A stretch of DNA of 64,000 nt from Bradyrhizobium barranii subsp. barranii (GTDB taxonomy: Bacteria; Pseudomonadota; Alphaproteobacteria; Rhizobiales; Xanthobacteraceae), in assembly GCF_017565645.3 (NCBI RefSeq), contig NZ_CP086136.1, positions 4,571,501 to 4,635,500 on the forward strand, in the 5' to 3' direction. Under the pieces are notes generated by a model. That model was not told the DNA's origin. It did not search any database and saw nothing but the letters and a program-made list of their open reading frames with translations. Numbering within the stretch: the first letter of the stretch is position 1; each line of letters opens with the position of its first letter. Shown here in pieces: positions 1 to 8,217 of the stretch. The translations under genes and the position numbers were made by a program.

Positions 1-641
1 TCGGCATCACCCCGTATGAGTATGCGACCTATACGGACATCTCGAACTGGCTCCTGGAAGACAACGCCTACGGCCTGGAAGGTGAGCTTCACAGCGAGTT
101 TGGCGAGAGCTTCGGCATTGGCGAGGGCACCCACTTCGTCAAGGGCAACGGCACCACCCAGCCGATGGGCCTTCTGAGCGCGACTGGCATCACCACCGTC
201 ATCACCGGCAACGCGACCAACTTCCCGGCCTCGACGCCCGCCGACGTGCTGATCAGCATGTTCCACAAGCTTCCGGGCGCGCACGCCCAGAATGGCGTGT
301 GGCTCATGAACCGCAACACGCTCGGCGCGATCCGCCTTTGGAAGGATGGCATGGGTCGCTATCTGGTCCTGGACCCGATCTCGGACGGCGCACCGACTAC
401 GTTGCTGGGCCGCCCGATCGTTGAGGCGGTCGATATGCCCGACATCGCTGCGAACGCCTTCCCGGTCATGTTCGGCGACCTCAAAGGTTACCGCATCGTC
501 GATCGCGTCGGCATTTCGATCCTCCGTGATCCCTACACGCTGGCGACCAAGGGCCAAGTCCGTTTCCATGCGCGCAAGCGCGTCGGCGCCGATGTGACCC
601 ATCCCGATCGCTTCGTGAAGCTCAAGGTCTCGGCGACCTAA
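1..641 (+). CDS. Phage major capsid protein, HK97 type (5' partial)
   Basis: The gene runs in from the left edge; reading frame 3 is open from base 3, so only the C-terminal ~212 residues are present. The protein would form the icosahedral head of a tailed phage. It shows the usual C-terminal order of HK97-fold capsids: an ATPxD-like stretch (FPASTPADVLISMF), a Trp-Leu-Met-Asn segment (VWLMNRNTL), then LLGRPIVEAVDMPDI followed by FGDLKGYRIVDRVG, and an Arg-rich end (VRFHARKRVGADV). The next phage gene starts seven or thirteen bases after the stop, in the same direction. Family recognition is from these motifs. The N-terminus, scaffold and protease are outside the window. Confidence 0.85.
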   Translation, partial: GITPYEYATYTDISNWLLEDNAYGLEGELHSEFGESFGIGEGTHFVKGNGTTQPMGLLSATGITTVITGNATNFPASTPADVLISMFHKLPGAHAQNGVWLMNRNTLGAIRLWKDGMGRYLVLDPISDGAPTTLLGRPIVEAVDMPDIAANAFPVMFGDLKGYRIVDRVGISILRDPYTLATKGQVRFHARKRVGADVTHPDRFVKLKVSAT

Positions 642-653
642 GAGGACATGAAC

Positions 654-1238
654 ATGCGGCTCGCAGCGAATACTTTTGCCCTCCAGCTCGGCAGCAGGTC
701 GTTTGACCTGAAGCCCTCGCTGCGGGCCGCATTCGTTTTGAACGAGAAATACGACGGTTTCCAGAACCTGGACCGCTACCTCGCGGAGGGCCGCCTGACA
801 GCTGCCCTCGATCTCATCAACGCGACCATCACCGATCAGAAAGCCTGGGCATCCTACGCGCTGCCGAGCGAGAGCACGGTTGTCACCGACCTATGGAACG
901 CCTTCGACCAGCTCCAGGAATTCGTCGTGATCTTGTGCGGTGCCGACACCGAGAGCACCAGCAAGCCGACCACCGGAAAGCCCATCCCATTCGAGGAAGC
1001 ATTCACGCATCTGTTCGAGGTTGCGACAGGATGGCTGGGCTGGCCCCCATGCGACGCTTGGGATGCATCAATCTCCGAGATCCTCGCCGCTCAGCGAGGT
1101 CGCGAGGCGATGCTTAAGGCGATCTTCGGCGGCGGCAAGGACGATCAGGCCGCAGGCGTAGCCGATGGATCGCTGGCCAACATCAAGGCCGATCTCAACG
1201 CCATCGGCGACATGACCAACCATGTGAGGCCGCGCTGA
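654..1238 (+). CDS. Probable phage tail assembly chaperone-like protein
   Basis: A 194-residue soluble protein with no signal peptide or membrane segment. The N-terminal half has a beta-rich opening and then SLRAAFVLNEKYDGF, reminiscent of tail-assembly-chaperone or gene-transfer-agent gp10-like proteins. The C-terminal half contains WLGWPPCDAWD followed by AAQRGREAML, like the GWPPxEA helix common in such proteins. Two in-frame ATGs exist, at 648 and 654. The AGAGGA at 641-646 sits too close to the first and eight bases from the second, so 654 is preferred. It lies between the capsid gene and an HNH gene. The family call is inferred from pattern, not proven. Confidence 0.5.
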   Translation: MRLAANTFALQLGSRSFDLKPSLRAAFVLNEKYDGFQNLDRYLAEGRLTAALDLINATITDQKAWASYALPSESTVVTDLWNAFDQLQEFVVILCGADTESTSKPTTGKPIPFEEAFTHLFEVATGWLGWPPCDAWDASISEILAAQRGREAMLKAIFGGGKDDQAAGVADGSLANIKADLNAIGDMTNHVRPR

Positions 1239-1579
1239 TGGCCTGGAAACGGCGCCGCGTCTGTCGCTGCGGCAAGATCATCGCGGCAACCGATCTCTGT
1301 GCCTGCCAGATCAAGCGCAAGGCTGAGACCGATCGTCTACGGCCGAATGCGAACGATCGCGGCTATGACAGCAAGTGGCGCCGCGAGAGCAAGGCATTCC
1401 TTGCCCTCCCTCAGAACCGGTTCTGTGCCTGTGGCTGTGGTCGAATCGCCGATTGCGTTGATCACATCGTTCCCCATCGCGGTGACATGAAGCTGTTCTG
1501 GTCGCGCTCCAACTGGCAGCCGCTCGCCAGCTCACCTTGCCACGCCAACCGCAAACAATCCCTCGAAAGGTCGAAATAG
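1238..1579 (+). CDS. HNH endonuclease, phage-type
   Basis: A 113-residue protein beginning on the TGATG overlap with the preceding gene, so translation is probably coupled. Such small HNH nucleases sit near terminase and capsid genes in tailed phages and take part in DNA packaging. The metal finger is visible: CACGCG around residues 63-68, DHIVPHRGD at 75-83 with the catalytic His at 76, then NWQPL at 92-96 and PCH at 100-102. An N-terminal pair of Cys motifs (CRCG, CAC) adds a second zinc site. The usual LCxxCH is here LASSPCH, so the first zinc Cys of that knuckle is missing; activity is uncertain. Confidence 0.8.
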   Translation: MAWKRRRVCRCGKIIAATDLCACQIKRKAETDRLRPNANDRGYDSKWRRESKAFLALPQNRFCACGCGRIADCVDHIVPHRGDMKLFWSRSNWQPLASSPCHANRKQSLERSK

Positions 1580-1583
1580 TCCC

Positions 1584-2024
1584 ATGTCCCTGATCGAATT
1601 CAATGGTGAGACGCGAACCGTCGCTGATTGGGCTCGGCTCATCGGTATCCACCCAGATACGCTTGGCAAGCGGTTGGCCCTGGGCTGGTCCGTGGAAGAG
1701 GCTTTGACGACGCCAGTTGGCAAGCAAGGCCGAAAGCCCAAGCCGATACGTGCACCATCAATAGCGCACGCGTTGCCCGCCCTTCGCGACTGGCAGCGCG
1801 ATATGCACGCTGCACATCGGCAGATGACGCGCTCTGTCCGCTCGTTCGTCCGCCAGATGGAAGAGCAGATGGCTGAGCTTCGTCATGGCCTCGACCAGCA
1901 CCTTGCTGCACAGCGCGACGAAGCGAACCGCAACATCATCGCCTCACATACCCCGGGGGTGGGTCAAAACCCTCAAGAAATCGTCCGCGACCGGTGCTCT
2001 CGGGTCGCGCAAGAGAGCGTCTAA
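1584..2024 (+). CDS. Hypothetical phage protein with N-terminal HTH-like segment
   Basis: A 146-residue protein starting four bases after the HNH stop. Residues 10-42 (TVADWARLIGIHPDTLGKRL, then GWSVEEALTTP) look like a small helix-turn-helix of the type found at the N-terminus of many phage proteins of unknown role. The rest is a basic linker followed by a long amphipathic helix rich in Gln, Arg and Met (QMTRSVRSFVRQMEEQMAEL), likely a coiled coil. No enzyme motif is visible. Position within the phage head module suggests a structural or packaging accessory role, but this is inference only. Confidence 0.55.
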   Translation: MSLIEFNGETRTVADWARLIGIHPDTLGKRLALGWSVEEALTTPVGKQGRKPKPIRAPSIAHALPALRDWQRDMHAAHRQMTRSVRSFVRQMEEQMAELRHGLDQHLAAQRDEANRNIIASHTPGVGQNPQEIVRDRCSRVAQESV

Positions 2025-2041
2025 TTGGAGTTTTTTCGACC

Positions 2042-2158
2042 ATGCCAAGCATCACCCTGGACCAGGCCAAGGCCCATCTGAACGTCACGCTAGACGCCGA
2101 CGACGCGCTGCTTACTGACAAGCTGGCGGCGGCAAAGGGGTGGGTTTCGGCTTACATG
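2042..2158 (+). pseudogene. Phage head-tail connector (gp6-like), 3' end lost to IS insertion
   Basis: The ATG at 2042 opens a frame starting MPSITLDQAKAHLNV, the standard N-terminus of gp6-like head-tail connector proteins, which begin with ITLEEAKxHL and contain DDxLLxxxxxAA. After about 39 residues (…GWVSAYMS) the frame enters the terminal repeat of an IS21-type element at 2157 and ends shortly after, at 2212. A normal connector is roughly 90-110 residues, so more than half is lost. No continuation is visible on the far side of the IS, which suggests a deletion accompanied or followed the insertion. Confidence 0.75.
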
Positions 2159-3022
2159 TCAATCGGCGTTGGACTGGGACCCCCGATCGGCGTCCAAAGG
2201 GGACCCCTTTGATCGGCGAGTCTTGATGGTAGCGCTCGCGGCGTCGGAGCTGGCCGGGGTTGCGGAGACGGCGCGAGCGCGGGTTGTTTGATCGTCGTCG
2301 CGGCTTTTAAAGCGCCAGCTGTCGTTACCGGTCTCGACGATGTCGCAGTGATGAGTCAGCCGGTCGAGCAGCGCGGTCGTCATCTTGGCATCGCCGAACA
2401 CGCTCGGCCACTCGCCGAATGCCAGATTGGTGGTGACGAGGACGGAGGCGCGCTCATAAAGCCGGCTGACGAGGTGGAAGAGAAGCTGACCGCCGGACTG
2501 GGCAAAGGGCAAATATCCGAGCTCGTCCAGGACAATGAAGTCCATGCGGGTTAGGTGCTCGGCAAGCCGGCCCTGTCGCCCGTTGCGGGTCTCGGTCTCG
2601 AGGCGGTTGACGAGGTCGACCACGTTATAGAAGCGGCCACGGGCGCCGGATCGGATGCAGCTTCGCGCGATAGCGATGGCCAGATGGGTCTTGCCGGTGC
2701 CCGTTCCACCGACCAGGACGACGTTGCGTTGCTGGGCGATGAAGCCGCCGCCGGCGAGATCATTGACAAGCGTCTGGTTGATCGGCGTGGCGTCGAACTG
2801 GAAGTCTGCGATGTCCTTTGCAAGCGGCAACTTGGCGATGGTGAGCTGGTATTTGATCGAGCGGGCCTGCTTCTCGTTGATCTCGGCGGAGAGCAGATCG
2901 CCGACGATGCGCTGGGGTTCGTGCTGGCGTTTGACGGCGGTCGCCATGATCTCGTCGAAGGCGGCCTTCATGCCGTAGAGCTTAAGCTCGCCCATGAGAT
3001 CGAAGATTTGGGTTCGTTCCAT
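2159..3022 (-). CDS. istB: IS21 helper ATPase IstB
   Basis: A 287-residue AAA+ ATPase that assists the IstA transposase in strand transfer and target selection. The Walker A motif GGTGTGKTH is near residue 105, followed by Walker [11 protein letters not shown] and the DnaC-like [11 protein letters not shown] segment. The start ATG overlaps the istA stop in TGATG, so the two are translationally coupled. The C-terminus runs on in a Ser/Ala/Arg-rich tail and its stop codon (2159-2161) lies inside the terminal inverted repeat. All motifs expected of an active protein are present. Confidence 0.93.
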   Translation of the reverse strand: MERTQIFDLMGELKLYGMKAAFDEIMATAVKRQHEPQRIVGDLLSAEINEKQARSIKYQLTIAKLPLAKDIADFQFDATPINQTLVNDLAGGGFIAQQRNVVLVGGTGTGKTHLAIAIARSCIRSGARGRFYNVVDLVNRLETETRNGRQGRLAEHLTRMDFIVLDELGYLPFAQSGGQLLFHLVSRLYERASVLVTTNLAFGEWPSVFGDAKMTTALLDRLTHHCDIVETGNDSWRFKSRDDDQTTRARAVSATPASSDAASATIKTRRSKGSPLDADRGSQSNAD

Positions 3023-4539
3023 CAGTTTGTCCTCCGGAGGTTGTCGTAGCGGGCACAATCGGCGATCGGCGCATGGCGAAGCGTCAAGGCGGCCGGCGTC
3101 ATGATGTTGGCCGGTGGGGCAGGTTCACGTTGACGAGCCAGGATGTTGAGCACGACATCGGCGGAATGAACGCCATGAGCGACCGCCTCGGCGCAGGCGG
3201 CTTCCACCGCGGGCAATCCGTCTGTCAGCACCGCATTGAGGATATCGACCATCTGTCGATTGCCATCGTCGGCACCGGCGAGTTTGCGCCGTACACGCTC
3301 AATCGCTGCGGGCAGCACCCAGTCCTTGAAGGGAGCGCCATTACGCAAGGCACCGGGCTTGCGCACAAGCACGGGCACATAGTGCCAAGGGTCGTAGACC
3401 GTCTCGCCGCGACCGAATGATCGCGGATGTTCGGCAACGACCCGGCCGTCCTGGCGGATCACGATGCGGTCCGCATAAGCCTGGACCTCAATGGGCCGCC
3501 CGACCGCGCTTGCCGCAACCGAGTACTTGTTGTTGTCGAAGCGCACCAGGCAGGTCTTGGAGACCGAGGCCGGGACGGCATGGAAGCCATCGAACCGACC
3601 TGCATAAGGCACGAGATTGGGTCGCTCGGCCTCGAAGATCTCCCAGACAGTCCGGTCGGCGAACTCTGGATGCCGATGCGCCTTGGCGTAGGCGATACAT
3701 TTATCGAGCAACCAGGCGTTCAGCTCGTCCAATGTCTTGAAGCGCAGTCGCGGGGTGAAAAAGCGTTCGCGGACCAACCCGACCTGGTTCTCGACCTGTC
3801 CCTTCTCCCAGCCCGACGCTGGCGTGCAGGCAACCGGATCGACCAGATAATGGCTACACATCTGCAGGAAGCGCTGATTGTAGAGGCGGCCTTTGCCGAC
3901 AAAGATCGTCTCCACCGCCGTCTTCATGTTGTCGTAGATGCCGCGCCGGCAAGTCCCCTTGAACAGTGCGAACGCCCGGTCGTGGGCGTCAAACACCATC
4001 TCCTGCGTCTCGCGCGGATAGGCCCGAACAAACAGCATCCGACTGTGGCAAAGCCGGACATGCGCCGCCTTCACGACCACCGTGGTTCCGCTCAACAGGA
4101 CGACTTCGTGGCTCCAATCAAACTGGTAGGCTTCGCCGGGCGCAAAGCTCAACGGCACATAAGCTGAGGTCGTCGAGGCGCCACGCTCTCGGCTCCACCG
4201 CCGCGCATAGCGACGAACCGCGTCGTAGCCGCCGGCATATCCGAGGCCGCGAAGCTCTTCGAACAAGCGAATCAGCGTCAGCCGTTCGCGCGTCGTCTTG
4301 CTCTCGTTCGCCGCCAGCAACCGGTCAAGCTCGGCACTCCACGGGCCCATCTTCGGAAGCGGCTGCGTCTCTCGCTCGTACCGGAACTCCGTCGCCTCCG
4401 AGCGGATGACCTTGCGGACCACCTTGCGCGATACGCCAAGCTCCCGGCAGATCGCCTTGATCGGCTGACCATGAACAAAATAAGCGCGACGGATCTTCGC
4501 AATCGTCTCCACCACCAGCATCCCAACCTCGGCTTCCAT
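3022..4539 (-). CDS. istA: IS21 transposase IstA
   Basis: A 505-residue DDE transposase. The N-terminus has an HTH ([22 protein letters not shown]). The integrase-like core begins near residue 140 with YQFDWSHE (first Asp), followed by [10 protein letters not shown] (second Asp) and [18 protein letters not shown] (Glu). The C-terminal part holds the Mu-transposase-like beta domain ([16 protein letters not shown]). Length and motifs match intact IstA proteins. It is read first and istB follows with a one-base overlap. Confidence 0.93.
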   Translation of the reverse strand: MEAEVGMLVVETIAKIRRAYFVHGQPIKAICRELGVSRKVVRKVIRSEATEFRYERETQPLPKMGPWSAELDRLLAANESKTTRERLTLIRLFEELRGLGYAGGYDAVRRYARRWSRERGASTTSAYVPLSFAPGEAYQFDWSHEVVLLSGTTVVVKAAHVRLCHSRMLFVRAYPRETQEMVFDAHDRAFALFKGTCRRGIYDNMKTAVETIFVGKGRLYNQRFLQMCSHYLVDPVACTPASGWEKGQVENQVGLVRERFFTPRLRFKTLDELNAWLLDKCIAYAKAHRHPEFADRTVWEIFEAERPNLVPYAGRFDGFHAVPASVSKTCLVRFDNNKYSVAASAVGRPIEVQAYADRIVIRQDGRVVAEHPRSFGRGETVYDPWHYVPVLVRKPGALRNGAPFKDWVLPAAIERVRRKLAGADDGNRQMVDILNAVLTDGLPAVEAACAEAVAHGVHSADVVLNILARQREPAPPANIMTPAALTLRHAPIADCARYDNLRRTN

Positions 4540-4613
4540 GACTTGATGGAAGCCACTGTGGACCCTTGTCCCGGGGTCCCGATTGGATGCCGATTACCCC
4601 GAATACGGGGTCC

Positions 4614-4805
4614 TTATTCCATGCCGAAACACAGATAGGCCGGCTGAGCCACAATATCCTCGCGCTCATAGACGCGAGTGCTGAACGGCTTGTTACCGTC
4701 GCTCGATTCCATGACCTCGATTCGGAAGACCTCAAGGTTCACTACGATCTCGACGGTTCGTTCGATCGTGTAGAATTCTGTTGCAAAGTCCGGCGGCGTG
4801 ATCAC
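4614..4805 (-). CDS. Small conserved hypothetical protein
   Basis: A 63-residue soluble protein, MITPPDFATEFY at the start and PAYLCFGME at the end, on the minus strand just outside the IS21 element. Two GTG starts are possible: 4811 and 4805. The latter has AGGGAG about five bases upstream and is chosen. The composition is acidic and beta-like with no membrane segment or cysteine motif. I do not recognise a family. The even codon use and ribosome site favour a real gene over chance. Confidence 0.45.
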   Translation of the reverse strand: MITPPDFATEFYTIERTVEIVVNLEVFRIEVMESSDGNKPFSTRVYEREDIVAQPAYLCFGME

Positions 4806-4891
4806 GGGCACTCCCTTCTAAAAGTTGCGATCGGGACTGTTAATGAGCAACTCGTCAAACTGCAACGGTTGCCTAACGATCCTCGCCCCTC

Positions 4892-5186
4892 TTAGTTAGC
4901 CAACCGCTGCACCAGGGCGGTGCCGTTCGCATTCACCGCGCAGAGATAGAACCACTTCTGAGACTGCCCGGCCGCGCTCCATTCGATCTCGACGCGCAGG
5001 GGCGGACTAGGACTAGGCCAATTCGGTGGCGCTGGCTGTTGGGTAGTCGTGCTCTTTCCGATCTTCATGCCGGCGATCTTTGGCAGTGTGTCGGCGGCTT
5101 TGATGATGCACGCGGACTCATTCGGGCTCGCGGCGAGCGCCGGCGTGGCGACGATCAGAAAAGATGCAGTCAGAATGGCGCGCATG
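4892..5186 (-). CDS. Small secreted hypothetical protein
   Basis: A 97-residue protein with a clear Sec signal peptide: MRAILTASFLIVATPALA with cleavage after the AxA, leaving a mature ~79-residue periplasmic protein. Two cysteines (CIIKAADTLPKI and YLCAVNANG) could form a disulfide, and the middle is proline-rich (QQPAPPNWPSPSPP). The start at 5186 is chosen because the signal peptide begins there; an upstream extension would bury it. No family recognised. It lies among other small hypothetical genes between IS elements, so it may be island cargo. Confidence 0.55.
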
Positions 5187-5375
5187 TGTTCAGTCCCCAA
5201 CCAGTTCGCAATATGAGCGACGTGGGTCTCGCTCACAACTGCGACTTGAGTCGAACGGGATCTTGTAAGTCAGCACTGACTTACAACCTAAAAGAGAAAA
5301 TACTGTTGACGCCACTTAACGAATGTGAGTCTAGTGACGCTACACCGCCAATGGTGGGGCTGAAAGGGAATACCA

Positions 5376-5645
5376 ATGTTGATTGCCGACGATCGTTACT
5401 TCGCGCTCGTGACCACGCTCACCGACGCGCATGCCGGCTCTGATAGCTACGCCGTAATGGGCCGCGCCTGGGTGGAGAGCCAGATTCAAGTGGCGCTGTG
5501 CGCGGCCGACATCTATCCGGCGTCGAGCGCCGATTGCGAGCCAGATCATCCGGCGATCGTGTTGCACGGCGAGAAGCCTTCGGCTGAGCTGGTCGCGGAG
5601 ATCGACCAAGCGCTTGCCGGCCTGGGCAGCGCCCTTCTGCATTGA
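5376..5645 (+). CDS. Small conserved hypothetical protein
   Basis: An 89-residue soluble protein (MLIADDRYFALVTTL…) with AAAGGGA eight to nine bases upstream of the ATG. It contains a short helical N-terminus, a central DIYPASSADC segment and ends in ALAGLGSALLH. No signal peptide, membrane span or catalytic motif is seen. A longer opposing frame covers the same bases, but the plus-strand start and ribosome site look better. Function unknown. Confidence 0.45.
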   Translation: MLIADDRYFALVTTLTDAHAGSDSYAVMGRAWVESQIQVALCAADIYPASSADCEPDHPAIVLHGEKPSAELVAEIDQALAGLGSALLH

Positions 5646-5735
5646 ACCACAAACCGCGCCGCTTCTACTAAAGCGGAATGCCCTCTCTCTTGCCCGGAAT
5701 CGCCCCTCGCGCATAGATTGCGCGGGGGATTTTTT

Positions 5736-5975
5736 ATGCGACTTATTTTGATTCTATTGACGGCGCTCGTGCTCGCCGGCTGCGCTGCCCGCAGGCCCTA
5801 TTTGGAGCCGCCCGTGGTCGACATGGCCGGCGTCGACCAGAACCGCTACAACAACGACCTGTCAGCCTGCCAGCAGGAGAAGATCGCCCGCACGGCGGAC
5901 ACGATCCTGACCTTCGACTGGGTCTCCCAGTGCATGGAGCGGAAGGGCTACAAGGTTCTCATTCACAAGGGCTGA
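5736..5975 (+). CDS. Small lipoprotein
   Basis: A 79-residue protein beginning MRLILILLTALVLAGC, a textbook lipobox (LAGC) with the acylated Cys at residue 16. The mature part is short, soluble and polar (NRYNNDLSACQQEKIARTADT…) and ends MERKGYKVLIHKG. It resembles the small glycine-zipper-less lipoproteins often placed near prophages, which carry one internal Cys pair. The ATG at 5736 is chosen over a TTG at 5718 because it begins the signal peptide. Likely anchored in the inner leaflet of the outer membrane; role unknown. Confidence 0.65.
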   Translation: MRLILILLTALVLAGCAARRPYLEPPVVDMAGVDQNRYNNDLSACQQEKIARTADTILTFDWVSQCMERKGYKVLIHKG

Positions 5976-6004
5976 ACCATACCCTTTTCATCGAGAGTGT
6001 TTGA

Positions 6005-6400
6005 ATGAAGGTTTTCCTGTCTGTCTTTCTCGCGATTATGGCTGCGCTTTTCGTGGCAAAACTCTTGGATGATCCACCCGACACACAAACGACAAACGGG
6101 CCGGCCCCTCGCTCAGTCAGACCGGCCCGTCACTTGGCCAGCCCGAACTTCAGGGTGCGTGTCCGCAAGTCCAACATGGGAGGCGCAAGCTTCCTGGTGA
6201 GGATCCTGGATGTCCAATCCGCCAACGACGATCCCGTGCTCGTGAAGACGGTTTCGATCAACGAAAACAAGGACTGCACCGAGAACCCGAACAAGACGCT
6301 GGCACTGGGAGAAACCATAACCCTCCTTGCCGAGTTCTGTGACCCGATTAAGGTCCGCATCGTCACCGATCGAGGTGAAGTGACCTACCACTTCGACTAG
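6005..6400 (+). CDS. Signal-anchored or secreted hypothetical protein
   Basis: A 131-residue protein 29 bases after the lipoprotein gene. Residues 1-20 (MKVFLSVFLAIMAALFVAKL) form a signal anchor or uncleaved signal; no clear AxA site follows. The periplasmic part is beta-rich (FRVRVRKSNMGGASFLVRILDV, VRIVTDRGEVTYHF) with two Cys (DCTEN, EFCDP), and may be a small Ig-like or beta-sandwich domain. No family is recognised. The spacing suggests co-transcription with the lipoprotein. Confidence 0.55.
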   Translation: MKVFLSVFLAIMAALFVAKLLDDPPDTQTTNGPAPRSVRPARHLASPNFRVRVRKSNMGGASFLVRILDVQSANDDPVLVKTVSINENKDCTENPNKTLALGETITLLAEFCDPIKVRIVTDRGEVTYHFD

Positions 6401-6408
6401 GAGAGAGC

Positions 6409-6498
6409 TTGGCAGAGATTGAGGTCTACACCGCCCGCTACGAGCGGGAGCAGCCAGATACGGTTGAGCAGCCTTTTGATAGCGATAATCTTCTTTGA
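6409..6498 (+). CDS. Possible 29-residue leader or gene remnant
   Basis: A TTG codon at 6409, with AGGAGAGAG directly upstream, opens a frame beginning LAEIEVYTARYEREQ and ending at TGA 6496-6498. The good ribosome site suggests it once began a longer protein; nothing recognisable follows. Its first codons also form one arm of a 10-bp inverted repeat (CTTGGCAGAG at 6408-6417, CTCTGCCAAG at 6503-6512). Confidence 0.25.
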   Translation: MAEIEVYTARYEREQPDTVEQPFDSDNLL

Positions 6499-6529
6499 AA
6501 AACTCTGCCAAGATGGTGCCCCCCCATGC

Positions 6530-6607
6530 TCAAAAGTCATACGTGATTGCCTCGATCATCGTCACGCGGTCTCGCAGCGGCCCCTCTGGCAACACGCCGT
6601 AGCGGCC
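6530..6607 (-). pseudogene. Integrase 3'-end fragment (second copy)
   Basis: Reading leftwards this encodes GRYGVLPEGPLRDRVTMIEA plus ITYDF and a stop. That is the last 25 residues of a tyrosine recombinase and includes the catalytic Tyr. It matches the integrase end at 8380-8457 with 71 of 78 bases identical. Upstream of 6607 the sequence becomes unrelated and a TAG interrupts the frame, so this is a relic of another integrase copy, not a recent duplication. It marks a former recombination junction of an integrated element. Confidence 0.75.
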
Positions 6608-6619
6608 GATCACGAGACG

Positions 6620-6931
6620 CTAGGGGCGGGACGCAGTCTCCCGAAAGCCCGTCCTGACCCAGCGGGCGATCCAGACGAGAATATAGACGAGCAGCCATGC
6701 CAACCCTAGGAGTGCGAAGGTTTCGAAGGAGGCGGCTACGAGAGTCTCCGTGTCATTGTAAAGTGGGGCCTTTGCCGAGGCTCGATCTAAGCACTTCGAG
6801 AAAGTTTCCACGCTCCGATTCGGGTCGTTGACATCGTATCCGGCGCTGCACATCTCCATCGCGAAGGCTATGGGTCGCATCGCAATTTCACGATTGGCAC
6901 CTAGCCGCCACAATCCCCCTCCGATGATCCA
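6620..6931 (-). CDS. Small membrane protein, 5' end cut by IS3-type element
   Basis: The frame enters from the IS3 left end at 6931 and encodes about 103 residues, WIIGGGLWRLGANREIAMRP first. A hydrophobic span near the C-terminus (ALLGLAWLLVYILVWIARWV) is followed by basic residues, so the N-terminal Cys-containing part would face outward. The original start is probably lost within or beyond the IS; an internal ATG (MRPIAF) could still initiate. The TAG stop lies just before the integrase fragment at 6607, in the same frame. Function unknown. Confidence 0.4.
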   Translation of the reverse strand, partial: WIIGGGLWRLGANREIAMRPIAFAMEMCSAGYDVNDPNRSVETFSKCLDRASAKAPLYNDTETLVAASFETFALLGLAWLLVYILVWIARWVRTGFRETASRP

Positions 6932-7021
6932 TGAGAGCTGGCCCCGCAAATTCGGACAGTAGCTTGAGTGGATTTTCTGCCTGACAGCGGCGAGGATTCT
7001 TGCTGCGAATCAGGAGCGAAG

Positions 7022-7327
7022 ATGACGAAGAAGAGCCGCCGGACGCATTCTCCGGCATTCAAGGCGAAGGTTGCTTTGGCTGCGGTCAAAGGCGACAAGA
7101 CACTGGCGGAGCTGGCGCAACTGTTTGATGTTCATCCGAACCAGATCACGATCTGGAAAAACCAGCTCCTGGAAGGCGCCGCCGGCGTGTTTGGGCATGA
7201 CAAGACATCGGCCGAGACGCCGGTCGATTTGAAGGCGTTACATGCCAAGATCGGCGAGCTGGCGTTGGAAAACGATTTTTTGTCCGGCGCGCTCACCAAG
7301 GCGGGCCTGCTGAGCGCAAAGCGATGA
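7022..7327 (+). CDS. IS3-family transposase OrfA
   Basis: A 101-residue DNA-binding protein. It opens with the usual MTKKSRRTHSPAFKAKVALA, then the HTH TLAELAQLFDVHPNQITIWK that binds the element ends, and a C-terminal leucine-zipper-like helix (LHAKIGELALENDFLSGAL) for oligomerisation with OrfB. ATG 7022 fits the family N-terminus. The stop overlaps the orfB ATG in ATGA (7324-7327), so coupling by termination-reinitiation is possible in addition to the programmed -1 frameshift typical of IS3. Confidence 0.93.
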   Translation: MTKKSRRTHSPAFKAKVALAAVKGDKTLAELAQLFDVHPNQITIWKNQLLEGAAGVFGHDKTSAETPVDLKALHAKIGELALENDFLSGALTKAGLLSAKR

Positions 7328-8151
7328 TCGACCGCGATCATGATCTTTCTATCGTGCGCCAGGCGAAGGTCCTGAAGCTGGCTCGCAGCACGGTCTACTA
7401 TGAACCTCGGCCAGTTTCGGCCGAGGACCTTGCCTTGATGCGTCGGCTCGATGAGCTGCATCTCGATTATCCCTTCGCGGGAGCGCGTATGCTGCGATCG
7501 TTGCTGCGGCGGGAGGGCGTATACGCCGGTCGCCGCCACATCGCGACGCTGATGAAGCGCATGGGGATCGAGGCGGTCTATCGTCGCCCGAACACGAGCA
7601 AGCCGGCTCCGGGTCACAAGATCTACCCGTACCTGTTGCGCGGATTGAAGATCGAGCGGCCCGACCATGCGTGGGCAATGGACATCACCTACATTCCGAT
7701 GCGGCGTGGCTTCGTCTATCTCGCGGCGGTCGTCGATGTGTTCAGCCGACGGGTCCTGGCCCATCGCGTCTCGATCACAATGGAGGCGGCCTTCTGCGTC
7801 GAAGCGGTCCAGGAGGCGTTGGCGAAGCACGGCAGGCCCGAGATTTTCAACACGGATCAGGGCAGCCAGTTCACCAGCCTCGAGTTCACCGATGTGCTGC
7901 TGGACGCGAAGATCGCCATCAGCATGGACGGCAAGGGCGCCTGGCGCGACAACGTGTTTGTCGAGCGGCTCTGGCGCACGGTCAAATACGAAGAAGTATA
8001 TCTCCGCGCCTACGACAGCGTGTCCGAGGCGCGAGCGTCAATTGCCAAGTATCTGGCCTTCTACAATCAGGGACGCCCTCACTCGAGCCTTGACGGGCGC
8101 ACGCCCGACGAGGCTTACTTCGGCACGCAAGCTATGGTGATGGCCGCATGA
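7324..8151 (+). CDS. IS3-family transposase OrfB, DDE catalytic subunit
   Basis: A 275-residue integrase-fold protein. The N-terminal HTH_21-like region (LDYPFAGARMLRSLLRREG) precedes the catalytic core. The acidic triad is complete: Asp120 in WAMDITYI, Asp178 in NTDQGSQFTS and Glu214 in NVFVERLWR, giving the DD(35)E spacing expected of the family. It ends with the usual FYNQGRPHSSLDGRTPDEAYF. No internal damage is seen, so the element may be active. Confidence 0.95.
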   Translation: MIDRDHDLSIVRQAKVLKLARSTVYYEPRPVSAEDLALMRRLDELHLDYPFAGARMLRSLLRREGVYAGRRHIATLMKRMGIEAVYRRPNTSKPAPGHKIYPYLLRGLKIERPDHAWAMDITYIPMRRGFVYLAAVVDVFSRRVLAHRVSITMEAAFCVEAVQEALAKHGRPEIFNTDQGSQFTSLEFTDVLLDAKIAISMDGKGAWRDNVFVERLWRTVKYEEVYLRAYDSVSEARASIAKYLAFYNQGRPHSSLDGRTPDEAYFGTQAMVMAA

Positions 8152-8160
8152 CCGTCGCCG

Positions 8161-8217
8161 ACGGTTTTGTCGTCGCTCTGGTCGGGCTACGCCCTCCCGA
8201 CGCAACGACAAAACCGT
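8161..8217 (+). terminator. Nested hairpin after orfB
   Basis: Arms ACGGTTTTGTCGT (8161-8173) and ACGACAAAACCGT (8205-8217) pair perfectly over 13 bp. A second stem, GTCGGG/CCCGAC (8181-8186 and 8196-8201), nests inside. It lies just after the orfB stop, within the IS. It could end or stabilise transposase mRNA; it lacks a clear U-tract. Confidence 0.55.

Larger units (their letters stand above)
2157..4599 (-). mobile_element. IS21-family insertion sequence
   Basis: A two-gene istA/istB element about 2.44 kb long, read on the minus strand. The ends carry imperfect inverted repeats: left TGTCAATCGGC followed by GGGACCCC, right (reverse complement) GGGTAATCGGC followed by GGGACCCC. Repeated GGACCCC modules lie inside both ends, as expected for IS21 multiple terminal repeats. 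A perfect palindrome, ACCCCG-AATA-CGGGGT, covers 4596-4611 at the right boundary, so the exact end is uncertain by several bases. No matching target duplication is visible. Confidence 0.85.

Noticed and set aside
5340..5714. 124-residue minus-strand frame over the small gene at 5376
   Set aside because: Arg-rich with no start signal. The plus-strand gene has a good ribosome site and more normal composition.
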